Assembly (NCBI GenBank): GCA_024399575.1
Contig: JAKSNT010000007.1
Span: forward strand, 1-47,368
DNA from: Paludibacteraceae bacterium
Lineage (GTDB): Bacteria; Bacteroidota; Bacteroidia; Bacteroidales; Paludibacteraceae
Length of the DNA: 47,368 nt
Direction of reading: 5' to 3'
Shown in pieces: positions 17,077-25,602 of the stretch. A program made the translations under genes and the position numbers. Positions within the stretch are counted from its first letter, which is position 1. Each line of letters starts with the position of its first letter. The notes beneath the pieces were generated by a model, which worked only from the letters and a program-made list of their open reading frames with translations, had not been told where the DNA came from and ran no database searches.

Positions 17077-18324
17077 ATGATTCCGCTCATAATATTGACA
17101 ATACTACTTCTTGTAGCCTCTTCTTTGGCATCAGGTTCAGAAGTGGCTTTCTTTTCTTTAGAGCCAAAGGACAAAGACGAAATGGAGGAAAGCGATTCGC
17201 TGGCTGACCATCAAATAAAAGAACTGCTGAAAAAACCTCAGAATCTCCTTGCCACAATCCTCATAACCAACAACTTCGTCAATGTCGCCGTAATCGTCAT
17301 TTCATCAATAATCATCAACAAAGCATTTGATTTCTCGGATTCACCTATCATAGGATTTATTGTCGAGACTATCCTGATTACATTTCTCATACTCTTGGTT
17401 GGCGAAATAATCCCCAAGATATACGCACGCCAACATGCCCTCACAACCTGCCGCAATGCAGCTCCGATAATGTGCCTGCTCATGATTATCATGAAACCTT
17501 TCGCATACATTCTCGTTCATTCCACTTCGTTCATCGACAAAAAAATAGAGAAGTACAGACACAACACCCTATCTATGGACGAGTTGTCGCATGCTCTCGA
17601 ACTGACCGAAGAAAGCATCAACGAAGACAAGGACATACTCCAAGGCATAGTGAAATTCGGTTCACAGACTGCAGCAAGCGTCATGACACCACGAATGGAT
17701 ATGATTACACTGCAATCAAATGATTCTTTCGAGAAAGTGATTGACTGCATCAACGAACATGAATATTCCCGTATCCCCGTAATGAACGGGACTTACGACA
17801 ACATACGCGGCATACTGTATGCCAAAGACCTCATTCCTTTCATTGGAAAACCTGCTACATTCAAATGGCAGACACTCATACGCCAGGCACATTTCGTACC
17901 TGAGACAAAGAAAATAGATGACCTGCTGCAGGAATTCCAGAAAGAACGCGTACACATGGCGATTGTGGTTGACGAATTTGGCGGAACTTCAGGACTTGTC
18001 ACTCTTGAAGATGTGCTGGAAGAGGTGGTCGGAGATATAAGTGACGAATACGACCAGGACACAAAGATGTACAAGGTTCTTGACAAGAACTCATATATCT
18101 TTGAAGCCAAGATTTCGCTTGCCGACCTCATACGTGCCACTGATATCGATGATGAAATATTCGACGACACCGAAGATGCCGACACCCTTGCAGGACTGAT
18201 TCTCGAAATAAAAGGCGAGTTTCCAGCACTGAACGAGCACATCACTTACAAAAACCTTGATTTCGAAATTTTAGAAGCAGACGCTCGCCGAATAAACAAA
18301 GTAAAACTGGCAATTCAAAGATGA
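17077..18324 (+). CDS. gldE: GldE-like CNNM/CorC-family membrane protein
   Basis: The 415-residue protein has an N-terminal CNNM (DUF21) membrane domain with about four helices ([49 protein letters not shown]). Two CBS domains follow ([29 protein letters not shown]) and a CorC_HlyC transporter-associated domain ends it. GldE is needed for gliding and type 9 secretion in Flavobacterium and is widely kept in non-gliding Bacteroidetes; a role with GldD in envelope or ion homeostasis is inference. I chose the ATG at 17077, because the in-frame ATG at 17020 lies in the ssb terminator stem. gldD follows 4 bases later, a conserved pair. Confidence 0.88.
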   Translation: MIPLIILTILLLVASSLASGSEVAFFSLEPKDKDEMEESDSLADHQIKELLKKPQNLLATILITNNFVNVAVIVISSIIINKAFDFSDSPIIGFIVETILITFLILLVGEIIPKIYARQHALTTCRNAAPIMCLLMIIMKPFAYILVHSTSFIDKKIEKYRHNTLSMDELSHALELTEESINEDKDILQGIVKFGSQTAASVMTPRMDMITLQSNDSFEKVIDCINEHEYSRIPVMNGTYDNIRGILYAKDLIPFIGKPATFKWQTLIRQAHFVPETKKIDDLLQEFQKERVHMAIVVDEFGGTSGLVTLEDVLEEVVGDISDEYDQDTKMYKVLDKNSYIFEAKISLADLIRATDIDDEIFDDTEDADTLAGLILEIKGEFPALNEHITYKNLDFEILEADARRINKVKLAIQR

Positions 18325-18328
18325 TCCT

Positions 18329-18910
18329 ATGAAGCGATACACAATATGTATATTATCATGTGTGTTTCTGTTCTGCAGTTGCGGAGAAGACCCACAGCCA
18401 AAGCCATACGCATATTTCCGCATTGCGCTACCTCCAGTTGACTACAACAATGTAGATACCCTCGGTCCATATATCGCAGATGTCAACATGAACTGTATCA
18501 CGAATAATGCAGACTCGCATTATTCCACACCAAACGACAAATGGATCAACATCTCATATCCTGCTCTCAACGCAACAGTACATCTCAGTTACAAACACAT
18601 TTCGCCTTCCGACATCCAGACTGTCACCGAAGAGAGCCGTACGCTGGTCTATAAACACACCATACGTGCAGATGCCATCCGCGAAAGTTATTATGAAAAC
18701 TCTGACAGACACGTCTATTGCATGTTCTATGAACTTACTGGCAATGCTGCTTCGCCAACCCAGTTCTTCGTAACTGACTCAGCAACCAACTTTCTCCGTG
18801 GCTCGGTGTATTTCAACAACATACCAAACTACGACTCGGTGATGCCATGTGCCAAATACATAGAAAACGACTTGGTGCACTTTGTCGAAACACTTAAATG
18901 GAAAAACTAA
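18329..18910 (+). CDS. gldD: GldD-like lipoprotein
   Basis: The 193-residue protein starts with a lipoprotein signal (MKRYTICILSCVFLFCSCGED; the Cys in FCSC is the likely lipid site). It then shows the GldD pattern PKPYAYFRIALP, with INISYPALNATVHLSY and FYELTGNAASPTQFFVTDS in the body. In Flavobacterium GldD is a membrane lipoprotein required for gliding; relatives occur in most Bacteroidetes without gliding. It starts 4 bases after gldE and is followed 9 bases later by the phosphopantetheinyl transferase, the conserved ssb-gldE-gldD-pptase order. Confidence 0.88.
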   Translation: MKRYTICILSCVFLFCSCGEDPQPKPYAYFRIALPPVDYNNVDTLGPYIADVNMNCITNNADSHYSTPNDKWINISYPALNATVHLSYKHISPSDIQTVTEESRTLVYKHTIRADAIRESYYENSDRHVYCMFYELTGNAASPTQFFVTDSATNFLRGSVYFNNIPNYDSVMPCAKYIENDLVHFVETLKWKN

Positions 18911-18919
18911 TACACATAT

Positions 18920-19549
18920 ATGATTATTGAACAAAAAACTTTTGAAGATGGTTCCTCCTTCGCCTTATGGGAGGTTACCGAAGAGCCTGACGGACTTCTG
19001 GAAATGCTCGACAACGACCCATTCGTCATTGAAAAAATTTCCTCATTCACGAGCATCAAACGCAAATGCGAATTTCTCGCTTCGCGCTGTACCCTAAACT
19101 CGGTCACAGGCGAAAAAAACACAATAAGCTACAAGGAAACTGGTAAACCATTTGTTGAAGGCAAGAATCTAAACATCTCAATATCTCACACAGGCAACTG
19201 GGTGACAATACTCACTCACCCAGAACGCAATGTCGGCATTGACATCGAACGTCTGACTGACAAACTCGTTCGTGTCAAAACCAAATTCCTGTCAGACACT
19301 GAACTATCGTTTATCGATTCCCGTAACGAGAAACCTCAGCTTGCCATTATGTGGGCAGCCAAAGAGGCTTTATACAAACTGATTGACTTACCTGGTCTTG
19401 ACCCTGTGAACGACCTTCACATTGACAAGTTCACTCCTTATCTCGAAGGTAAAATCACAGCTACCGAGACCAAGACTGCTGACAGACATAGTTATACACT
19501 CCATTATCTGGTTCGCCCAGAGTATGTACTTGTACGTGTTGTAGAATGA
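18920..19549 (+). CDS. 4'-phosphopantetheinyl transferase, Sfp-like
   Basis: The 209-residue enzyme moves the phosphopantetheine arm of CoA onto a serine of carrier proteins. It shows [14 protein letters not shown] (CoA and Mg2+ region), [11 protein letters not shown] (the Mg2+-binding G-I-D-x-E) and [11 protein letters not shown] (W-x-x-K-E-A-x-x-K). It has the two-domain Sfp length rather than the short AcpS length. The carrier protein it serves is not in this window; no polyketide or peptide synthetase gene is near, so fatty-acid ACP or an unlinked system is likely. Its stop overlaps the nfo start (ATGA). Confidence 0.92.
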   Translation: MIIEQKTFEDGSSFALWEVTEEPDGLLEMLDNDPFVIEKISSFTSIKRKCEFLASRCTLNSVTGEKNTISYKETGKPFVEGKNLNISISHTGNWVTILTHPERNVGIDIERLTDKLVRVKTKFLSDTELSFIDSRNEKPQLAIMWAAKEALYKLIDLPGLDPVNDLHIDKFTPYLEGKITATETKTADRHSYTLHYLVRPEYVLVRVVE

Positions 19550-20391
19550 AATACATAGGCGCTCACATATCAGCTTCAGGTGGTGTGGAAAATGCTCCAG
19601 TCAACGCCAATGCCATAGGTGCGACTGCTTTTGCCATGTTCACCAAAAACCAGAGGCAATGGTTTTCAGCACCTCTCACTGATGAATCCATAGCGTTGTT
19701 CCACCAGAGAATGAATGATTCAGGATATACTGCAGACCAAGTGTTGTCTCACGACAGCTACCTAATAAATCTCGGGTCGCCCGACCCTGAAGGTCTCGAA
19801 AAAAGCCGCAAGTCATTCATCGACGAAATGAAACGTTGTCATCTTCTCGGATTGAACCGACTCAACTTCCACCCAGGTTCACACCTCAAGAAGTGCACCG
19901 AGGAACAATGTCTCGACACTATCGCCGAAAGCATAAACATAGCCTTGGCAGAGACAGAAGGAGTCACTGCAGTACTCGAAAACACTGCAGGACAGGGAAG
20001 CAACATGGGTTACCGTTTTGAGCAACTCCGCTACATCATCGACCGCATCACCGACAAGAGCCGCATAGGTGTCTGCATTGACACACAGCATGCTTTTGCA
20101 TCAGGCTACGACATTTCGACGGCTGATGGATTCAAAGACACATGGGAACATTTCGACGAGGTCATAGGATTCAGTTATCTACGTGGAATGCACCTCAACG
20201 ATTCAATGAAAGCCTGTGCCTCTCGTGTCGATCGTCATGACTCTATCGGGAAAGGACTGATTGGTACTGATTGTTTCGAGTGGATAATCAAGGATTCAAG
20301 ATTCGACAACATTCCGCTCATTCTCGAAACACCAGACGAGAGCCTGTGGGCAGACGAAATCAACTGGTTGAAAAAACAAATAATAAAATGA
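19546..20391 (+). CDS. nfo: Endonuclease IV (AP endonuclease)
   Basis: The 281-residue enzyme cuts DNA 5' of abasic sites in base-excision repair. Family motifs are complete: GAHISASGG at the start, [44 protein letters not shown] and [20 protein letters not shown], which supply the His, Glu and Asp ligands of the trinuclear zinc site, and LETPDE at the end. It overlaps the transferase upstream by 4 bases and the S9 peptidase downstream by 4 bases, so the genes should be translationally coupled. Confidence 0.97.
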   Translation: MKYIGAHISASGGVENAPVNANAIGATAFAMFTKNQRQWFSAPLTDESIALFHQRMNDSGYTADQVLSHDSYLINLGSPDPEGLEKSRKSFIDEMKRCHLLGLNRLNFHPGSHLKKCTEEQCLDTIAESINIALAETEGVTAVLENTAGQGSNMGYRFEQLRYIIDRITDKSRIGVCIDTQHAFASGYDISTADGFKDTWEHFDEVIGFSYLRGMHLNDSMKACASRVDRHDSIGKGLIGTDCFEWIIKDSRFDNIPLILETPDESLWADEINWLKKQIIK

Positions 20392-22490
20392 AAATAAAAA
20401 ACTATTTAGTGATGGCATTAGCAGCCACTGCATTGGTTTCATGCAACAGTGATGGAAGTATTTCCATGATTGACGAAACGTCTGACCCTGAATATATCGG
20501 ACGTAACGAGATTAAGGTTGAAGACGGCAGAATGACTGCCGAAGTTCTCTGGGCATTCGGTCGTCTGAGCGACATTCATGTTTCACCAGATGGTTCGAAA
20601 GTGCTCTATGGTGTGCAATATTGCAATGTAAAGCAAAACAAATCCAATCGTGAACTGTTCGTAATGAACACTGACGGAAGCAATGTTCAGCAGATAACCA
20701 AGACCAAATCAGGCGAATATGCTGCAAAATGGGTGAAAGACGGTTCAAAGATTGCCTTCCTTTTCCCTGACAGCAACGGCACAATGCAGCTTTGGGAAAT
20801 GAATCCTGACGGCACACAGCGTCTGCAGGTATCCCATAGCGACAACGACGTGAATGATTATATTTATTCCCCTGACTCGAAGCAGGTTATATTGATTCGC
20901 AATGTTAAATACGGAGATACTGCCACTGACGTCTATCCAGACCTTGACAAGACAAGCGGACGTATTGTGACAGACCTCATGTACAAGCATTGGGACGAGT
21001 GGACAGACTTCATCCCTCATCCCTTCCTTTACGACTACGATGGCATCAGCCTAAACAACGAGCGTGACATAATTGCCGGTGAACCTTTCGAAAGTCCTGT
21101 GAAACCTTTCGGGGGTGCCGAACAGATAGCATTCTCACCTGACGGAAAACAGATAGCCTATACTTGCAAGAAAAAGAAAGGCATTGACTATGCCCTCTCA
21201 ACAAACACAGATATCTATCTGTTTGACATTGCGTCAAACAAGACTGTCAAGAACCTCACTGACAGCATGATGGGTTATGACATGAACCCTGTATTCTCGC
21301 ACGACGGACATCTCATAGCATGGGAAAGCATGGAACATGACGGTTATGAAAGCGACAAAAACCGTCTTTTCGTACAGGATATGCAGACTGGAGAACGCAT
21401 TGACATCTCTGCCGAATTCGAACAGAGCTCTTCGTGTCTCACCTTCTCGGCTGATGACAAGAAAATCTATCTCACCTCATGCCACCACGGCGAAATACAG
21501 ATTTATGAGGCAGACATCGAGACAAAAACATTCCGTTGCATTACCGAAGGTGTGAACGACTATGAGCAGATTGCACTTGCAGGAAACAATATCATTGCCG
21601 TACGTCATTCAATGTCAATGCCAAACGAGATATTTTCAGTTTCAATAACTTCTGGCGAGGCAACACAGATATCATTTGAGAACAAACATATCCTCGACCA
21701 GATAAAGATGGGCGAAGTACGCGAACGCTGGATTAAAACTACAGATGGCAAGCAGATGCTCGTATGGGTCATCTACCCTCCTAAATTCGACCCAGAAAAG
21801 AAATACCCTACTCTGCTCTACTGTGAAGGAGGACCTCAGTCACCTGTAAGTCAGTTCTGGAGCTATCGCTGGAATTTCCAGATAATGGCAGCTCACGACT
21901 ATATCATCGTTGCCCCTAACCGCCGTGGCTTGCCTGGATTTGGCATGGAGTGGCTTGAAGCTATTTCCAAAGATTATGGCGGACAATGTATGAAGGACTA
22001 TTTCACAGCCATAGACACTCTCTCGGCAGAACCTTATGTCGATACAGAACATCGTGGTTGCGTAGGTGCCTCATTTGGCGGATATTCAGTATATTGGATG
22101 GCAGGACACCACGAAGGACGTTTCAAGGCATTCATAGCACACGACGGAATGTTCAACCTCGAACAGCAATATCTCGAAACTGAAGAGATGTTCTTCGTCA
22201 ACTGGGATCTCGGAGGTGCATATTGGGACAAGGAGACTGAAAAGACCTATGCCAACTCGCCACACAAGTTCGTTGACAAATGGGATACACCTATCATGGT
22301 CGTACACGGCGAGAAAGACTACCGCATTCTTGCCTCGCAGGGAATGGCTGCCTACAATGCAGCAAAGCTCCGTGGCATTGAGGCTGAACTGCTTATATTC
22401 CCTGACGAGAACCACTGGGTGTTGCAACCACAGAATGGCATTCTGTGGCAAAGAAGGTTCTTCAACTGGCTTGACAAGCACTTGAAATAA
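20388..22490 (+). CDS. S9-family serine peptidase (DPP5/acylaminoacyl-peptidase-like) lipoprotein
   Basis: The 700-residue protein has a lipoprotein signal ([20 protein letters not shown]; lipobox VSC). An N-terminal beta-propeller of WD40-like/TolB-type blades follows ([20 protein letters not shown]), then a C-terminal alpha/beta-hydrolase domain. The catalytic triad is visible: Ser in GASFGGYS (about residue 560), Asp in HGEKDYRI (about 643) and His in PDENHW (about 675). It probably trims peptides in the periplasm or at the outer membrane, as DPP5 does in related oral species. I use the ATG at 20388, which overlaps the nfo stop; the longer in-frame start at 20271 is inside nfo and would bury the signal peptide. 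Confidence 0.92.
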   Translation: MKIKNYLVMALAATALVSCNSDGSISMIDETSDPEYIGRNEIKVEDGRMTAEVLWAFGRLSDIHVSPDGSKVLYGVQYCNVKQNKSNRELFVMNTDGSNVQQITKTKSGEYAAKWVKDGSKIAFLFPDSNGTMQLWEMNPDGTQRLQVSHSDNDVNDYIYSPDSKQVILIRNVKYGDTATDVYPDLDKTSGRIVTDLMYKHWDEWTDFIPHPFLYDYDGISLNNERDIIAGEPFESPVKPFGGAEQIAFSPDGKQIAYTCKKKKGIDYALSTNTDIYLFDIASNKTVKNLTDSMMGYDMNPVFSHDGHLIAWESMEHDGYESDKNRLFVQDMQTGERIDISAEFEQSSSCLTFSADDKKIYLTSCHHGEIQIYEADIETKTFRCITEGVNDYEQIALAGNNIIAVRHSMSMPNEIFSVSITSGEATQISFENKHILDQIKMGEVRERWIKTTDGKQMLVWVIYPPKFDPEKKYPTLLYCEGGPQSPVSQFWSYRWNFQIMAAHDYIIVAPNRRGLPGFGMEWLEAISKDYGGQCMKDYFTAIDTLSAEPYVDTEHRGCVGASFGGYSVYWMAGHHEGRFKAFIAHDGMFNLEQQYLETEEMFFVNWDLGGAYWDKETEKTYANSPHKFVDKWDTPIMVVHGEKDYRILASQGMAAYNAAKLRGIEAELLIFPDENHWVLQPQNGILWQRRFFNWLDKHLK

Positions 22491-22528
22491 ATCCAACTGA
22501 ACATATAGAAGACTTAATAACAAATACT

Positions 22529-22843
22529 ATGGCAAAAGATATTTTAGACGAAATCTGTGATGATTCAGAGTGCATCAAGTTCATTCTCGAACAGACAGAC
22601 AAATCCCTCAACCTGAAGGATGACGATGTACAGTATGTGCTTGACCTAATCTACGAATACTACGCAAACAACGAAATGATGGACGATAGCGACGAAGTGG
22701 CTGAAATTGCTGAAGATGATATGCTTAATTTTGTCATGAGCGCTATTCGCAAAGAGAAAATCATGATTCTTACTGAGGAACAAGTTGCTGCCATTCTCGA
22801 TGGAGAATATAAATATGGTGTCAAGACAGGTTTGTACGAATGA
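22529..22843 (+). CDS. Small acidic conserved protein, function unknown
   Basis: The 104-residue soluble protein is strongly acidic and looks mostly helical (LDEICDDSECIKFILEQTDK; VQYVLDLIYEYYANNEMMDD; ILTEEQVAAILDGE). I recognise no catalytic motif or named domain. Similar small acidic proteins occur in this operon setting in Bacteroidales, but I cannot assign a role. It follows the S9 peptidase by 38 bases and overlaps the acyltransferase start by 4 bases, so its translation is coupled to an envelope-lipid gene. Confidence 0.75.
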   Translation: MAKDILDEICDDSECIKFILEQTDKSLNLKDDDVQYVLDLIYEYYANNEMMDDSDEVAEIAEDDMLNFVMSAIRKEKIMILTEEQVAAILDGEYKYGVKTGLYE

Positions 22844-23640
22844 TGCTGTATCTGCTATCGAGATATATAATTCGCTACCGTAGAAGCGTTGTCAGAGACA
22901 ATCTACTCAGAGCTTTTCCTGAACTGAATGACAACGAACGGAACGATATCGAGCGTGATTTCTACCACCATTTCGTGAATCTGTTTTTAGAATCGCTGAC
23001 GATGTCATTCTGCTCAAAAAAGATGATGAAGCGAATTCTGAAATACGAAAACATGGAGGTTGCAGATGCTGTGGCTCGTGAACGAGGACACCAGATATGC
23101 GTTTTCGGTCACCAGTGCAATTGGGACTTGACAGCATCAGTTCCTCTGTGGACCACGACTTTCGACAGCTATGCACTCTATAAGCAATTGCACAACCAGT
23201 TCTTCGACCGTATGTTCCAAAGAATACGTGAGCGTTTCGGTCTTCGGAGCATAGAACATAAAGAGGCTGCGAAACGCATTGTATGGCTCGGTCGCCGCAG
23301 TGAGCGTCCAATACTCTTTGCTTTCAATACCGACCAATCGCCTCACTCGCCATACGGATGTGGTTGGGTAGATTTTTTCGGTATCAAGACTCCTGCAATT
23401 GACGGGTGGGTGAAACTTGCCACACGCCTCAGGATGCCGGTAATATACCTGCACATGAAACGGCATGGCTGGATGCGCTACTCTGTCGAGATTGAGAAAC
23501 TCTGTGATGATGCGTCACAGATTGAGGAAAACAAACTTCTTCAACTTTATTTCAACCTGCTTGAAACTGACATACGCAAACAGCCTGGCGAATACCTGTG
23601 GTCGCACCGCCGTTGGAAATATGCCGACAAAACTGAATAA
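22840..23640 (+). CDS. LpxL/HtrB-like lipid A acyltransferase
   Basis: The 266-residue protein belongs to the lysophospholipid/lipid A acyltransferase family. It has RYRRSVVRDNLLRAFPE near the start, the HX4D catalytic motif in FGHQCNWDL, NTDQSPHSPYGCGWVDFFG, and the RWKYADK end seen in Bacteroidetes members. It should add a fatty acid to the lipid A precursor at the inner face of the inner membrane. Homologues usually have about 30 more residues with a full transmembrane helix before RYRR. Here only MMLYLLSRYIIRY remains, and an in-frame TAA closes the frame about 10 codons upstream, so the short start looks real. It overlaps the small acidic gene by 4 bases. Confidence 0.85.
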   Translation: MMLYLLSRYIIRYRRSVVRDNLLRAFPELNDNERNDIERDFYHHFVNLFLESLTMSFCSKKMMKRILKYENMEVADAVARERGHQICVFGHQCNWDLTASVPLWTTTFDSYALYKQLHNQFFDRMFQRIRERFGLRSIEHKEAAKRIVWLGRRSERPILFAFNTDQSPHSPYGCGWVDFFGIKTPAIDGWVKLATRLRMPVIYLHMKRHGWMRYSVEIEKLCDDASQIEENKLLQLYFNLLETDIRKQPGEYLWSHRRWKYADKTE

Positions 23641-23656
23641 ACAAACAGAAAAAAAT

Positions 23657-24397
23657 ATGAAAAGTGACAGTGTAATAATCATTCCTACTTACAACGAGAA
23701 GGAAAATATTGAAAAAATCATCAGAGCTGTCTTTGCATTGCCAAAGCAATTCCATATCTTGATAATCGACGACGGCTCGCCTGATGGGACAGCCGCAATC
23801 GTCAAACGTCTGCAAGGCGAATTTGCCGAAGAGCTGCACCTAATCGAACGAAGCGGAAAACTCGGACTTGGCACAGCTTATATCTGCGGTTTCAAGTGGG
23901 TTCTGGAACACGACTACGAATATTGTTTCGAAATGGATGCTGACTTTTCGCACCCTGTCGATAAACTGATTGAAATGTACGATGCCTGTGCCGTTGGTGG
24001 TGCTGACGTGGCTGTAGGTTCTAGATATGTTGGAAATGTCGTGAATGTAGTCAACTGGCCTATGGGACGTGTACTGATGAGTTATTACGCATCGAAATAC
24101 GTACGTTGCGTGACAGGTCTTCCTGTAGCCGACACTACTGCAGGTTTCAAATGCTATAGGCGCCGAGTGCTTGAAACAATCGAATTTGACAAAATCAAAT
24201 TCAAGGGCTATGCTTTCCAGATTGAAATGAAGTTTACAGCATACAAATGCGGATTCAAGATTGTCGAAGTACCAATCGTATTCGTAAACCGCGTTGAAGG
24301 CACGTCGAAAATGTCTGGAGGCATCTTCTCTGAAGCACTTTTCGGAGTAGTGAGACTGAAAATATCAAGTTGGTTCAGAAAATATCCAAAGGCATGA
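23657..24397 (+). CDS. Polyprenol-phosphate mannosyltransferase (DPM1-like family 2 glycosyltransferase)
   Basis: The 246-residue single-domain GT2 enzyme starts with VIIIPTYNEKENIEKIIRAV, then has the IDDGSPDGTA nucleotide-binding motif, FEMDADFSHPVDKL with the D-x-D metal site, and ADTTAGFKCYRRRVLE. This is the pattern of enzymes that charge undecaprenyl phosphate with mannose or a similar sugar for later use outside the membrane. No C-terminal membrane helices are present, as in the short DPM1 type. I chose the ATG at 23657, because the frame open from 23465 overlaps the acyltransferase and encodes unrelated sequence. It overlaps prfB by 4 bases. Confidence 0.92.
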   Translation: MKSDSVIIIPTYNEKENIEKIIRAVFALPKQFHILIIDDGSPDGTAAIVKRLQGEFAEELHLIERSGKLGLGTAYICGFKWVLEHDYEYCFEMDADFSHPVDKLIEMYDACAVGGADVAVGSRYVGNVVNVVNWPMGRVLMSYYASKYVRCVTGLPVADTTAGFKCYRRRVLETIEFDKIKFKGYAFQIEMKFTAYKCGFKIVEVPIVFVNRVEGTSKMSGGIFSEALFGVVRLKISSWFRKYPKA

Positions 24398-25503
24398 TTA
24401 CTGCAGATCAATTAAAAGAAGCGCACGACAGGGTTGATTCCCTCCGTAAATACCTCAATATAGATGAGAGACGAATCCAGCTTGAGGAAGAAGAACTCAA
24501 GACACAGGCACCCGAGTTTTGGACTGACCAGAAACGTGCTGAAGCACAGATGAAACTCGTGAAGGGTATCAAGTTCTGGATTGAAGGATACAACAAAGTG
24601 GCTGAGGCAGTCGATGACGTTGAGACGGCACTCGAACTATTCAAGGAAGATGCCATGAGCGAGGCTGAGGTTGATGAGGCTTACAACCATGCCATCACCA
24701 TGATTGAGGAATTAGAGATGAAAAACATGCTCCGCAAGGAGGAGGACAAACTCGGTGCAGTACTGAAGATAGTAGCTGGTGCAGGTGGCACCGAAGCACA
24801 GGACTGGGCACAGATGCTGATGCGCATGTACCTAAGATGGATTGAGAATCAAGGCTACACGTCGTCAATTGCCAACATTCTCGAAGGTGACGAGGCTGGC
24901 ATCAAGAGTGTAAGCATCAAGATTGAAGGAGATTATGCCTACGGATATCTAAAATCCGAGAATGGTGTTCACCGTCTTGTACGTGTCTCGCCATACAATG
25001 CCCAAGGCAAACGAATGACCTCTTTCACCTCTGTTTTCGTCACTCCGTTGGTTGACGACACGATTGAGATAGAAATCAATCCAGCCAACCTTTCATGGGA
25101 TACCTTCCGTTCGTCGGGAGCTGGCGGTCAGAACGTCAACAAAGTTGAATCAGGTGTGCGTTTGCACTACAAATTCAAGAATCCTTTGACTGAGGAAATG
25201 GACGAGATTGTCATTGAAAACACCGAAACTCGTGACCAGCCTAAGAACCGCGAGAATGCCTTGCGCCTGCTGCGTTCGCAACTTTACGACCTCGAACTTG
25301 AGAAACGCCGTCAGGAGACAGCACGCGTCGAAGCTGGCAAAAAGAAGATTGAATGGGGTTCACAGATACGTTCATACGTGTTCGACGACCGTCGTGTCAA
25401 GGATCACCGCACTGAATACCAGACCAGCAACGTCGGAGCAGTGATGGATGGCGACATCGACGCTTTCATCAAAGCCTACCTTATGCAGTTCGGCGGCGAA
25501 TGA
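24394..25503 (+). CDS. prfB: Peptide chain release factor 2
   Basis: The 369-residue class I release factor reads UGA and UAA stop codons. GGQ, which triggers peptide release, is at residues 244-246 in SSGAGGQNVNKVESG, and the RF2-type N-terminal helices are complete. Two points differ from E. coli. The stop-codon tripeptide at residues 199-201 (DNA 24988-24996) is SPY rather than SPF. The region where many bacteria have an in-frame UGA and a +1 frameshift (RKYL-NID, CTC AAT at 24454) shows no stop, so the protein is made from one frame. The start ATG overlaps the glycosyltransferase stop. It is the last gene of the plus-strand run. Confidence 0.96.
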   Translation: MITADQLKEAHDRVDSLRKYLNIDERRIQLEEEELKTQAPEFWTDQKRAEAQMKLVKGIKFWIEGYNKVAEAVDDVETALELFKEDAMSEAEVDEAYNHAITMIEELEMKNMLRKEEDKLGAVLKIVAGAGGTEAQDWAQMLMRMYLRWIENQGYTSSIANILEGDEAGIKSVSIKIEGDYAYGYLKSENGVHRLVRVSPYNAQGKRMTSFTSVFVTPLVDDTIEIEINPANLSWDTFRSSGAGGQNVNKVESGVRLHYKFKNPLTEEMDEIVIENTETRDQPKNRENALRLLRSQLYDLELEKRRQETARVEAGKKKIEWGSQIRSYVFDDRRVKDHRTEYQTSNVGAVMDGDIDAFIKAYLMQFGGE

Positions 25504-25529
25504 CGCTCGCATGAATATATGACAAACTG

Positions 25530-25562
25530 AAGCCGGTTTACTCGTGTACGAGTCACCGGCTT
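25530..25562. terminator. Two-way terminator hairpin between prfB and the OMP gene
   Basis: AAGCCGGT at 25530-25537 pairs with ACCGGCTT at 25555-25562, and an inner ACTCGT/ACGAGT stem adds 6 bp, giving a strong GC-rich hairpin. The T-runs on either side are modest. It lies 26 bases past prfB and 40 bases past the convergent OMP gene. Confidence 0.7.
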
Positions 25563-25602
25563 CTTTGTGTAATTTATAACTAAAAAACAAAAAACAATTC
25601 CG

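Noticed and set aside
20271..20387. Extended N-terminus of the S9 peptidase
   Set aside because: It overlaps nfo and would place 39 polar residues before a clear lipoprotein signal peptide.
23465..23656. Extended N-terminus of the polyprenol-phosphate mannosyltransferase
   Set aside because: These codons lie inside the acyltransferase gene in another frame and give a sequence unlike the family; the ATG at 23657 starts directly at the conserved domain.
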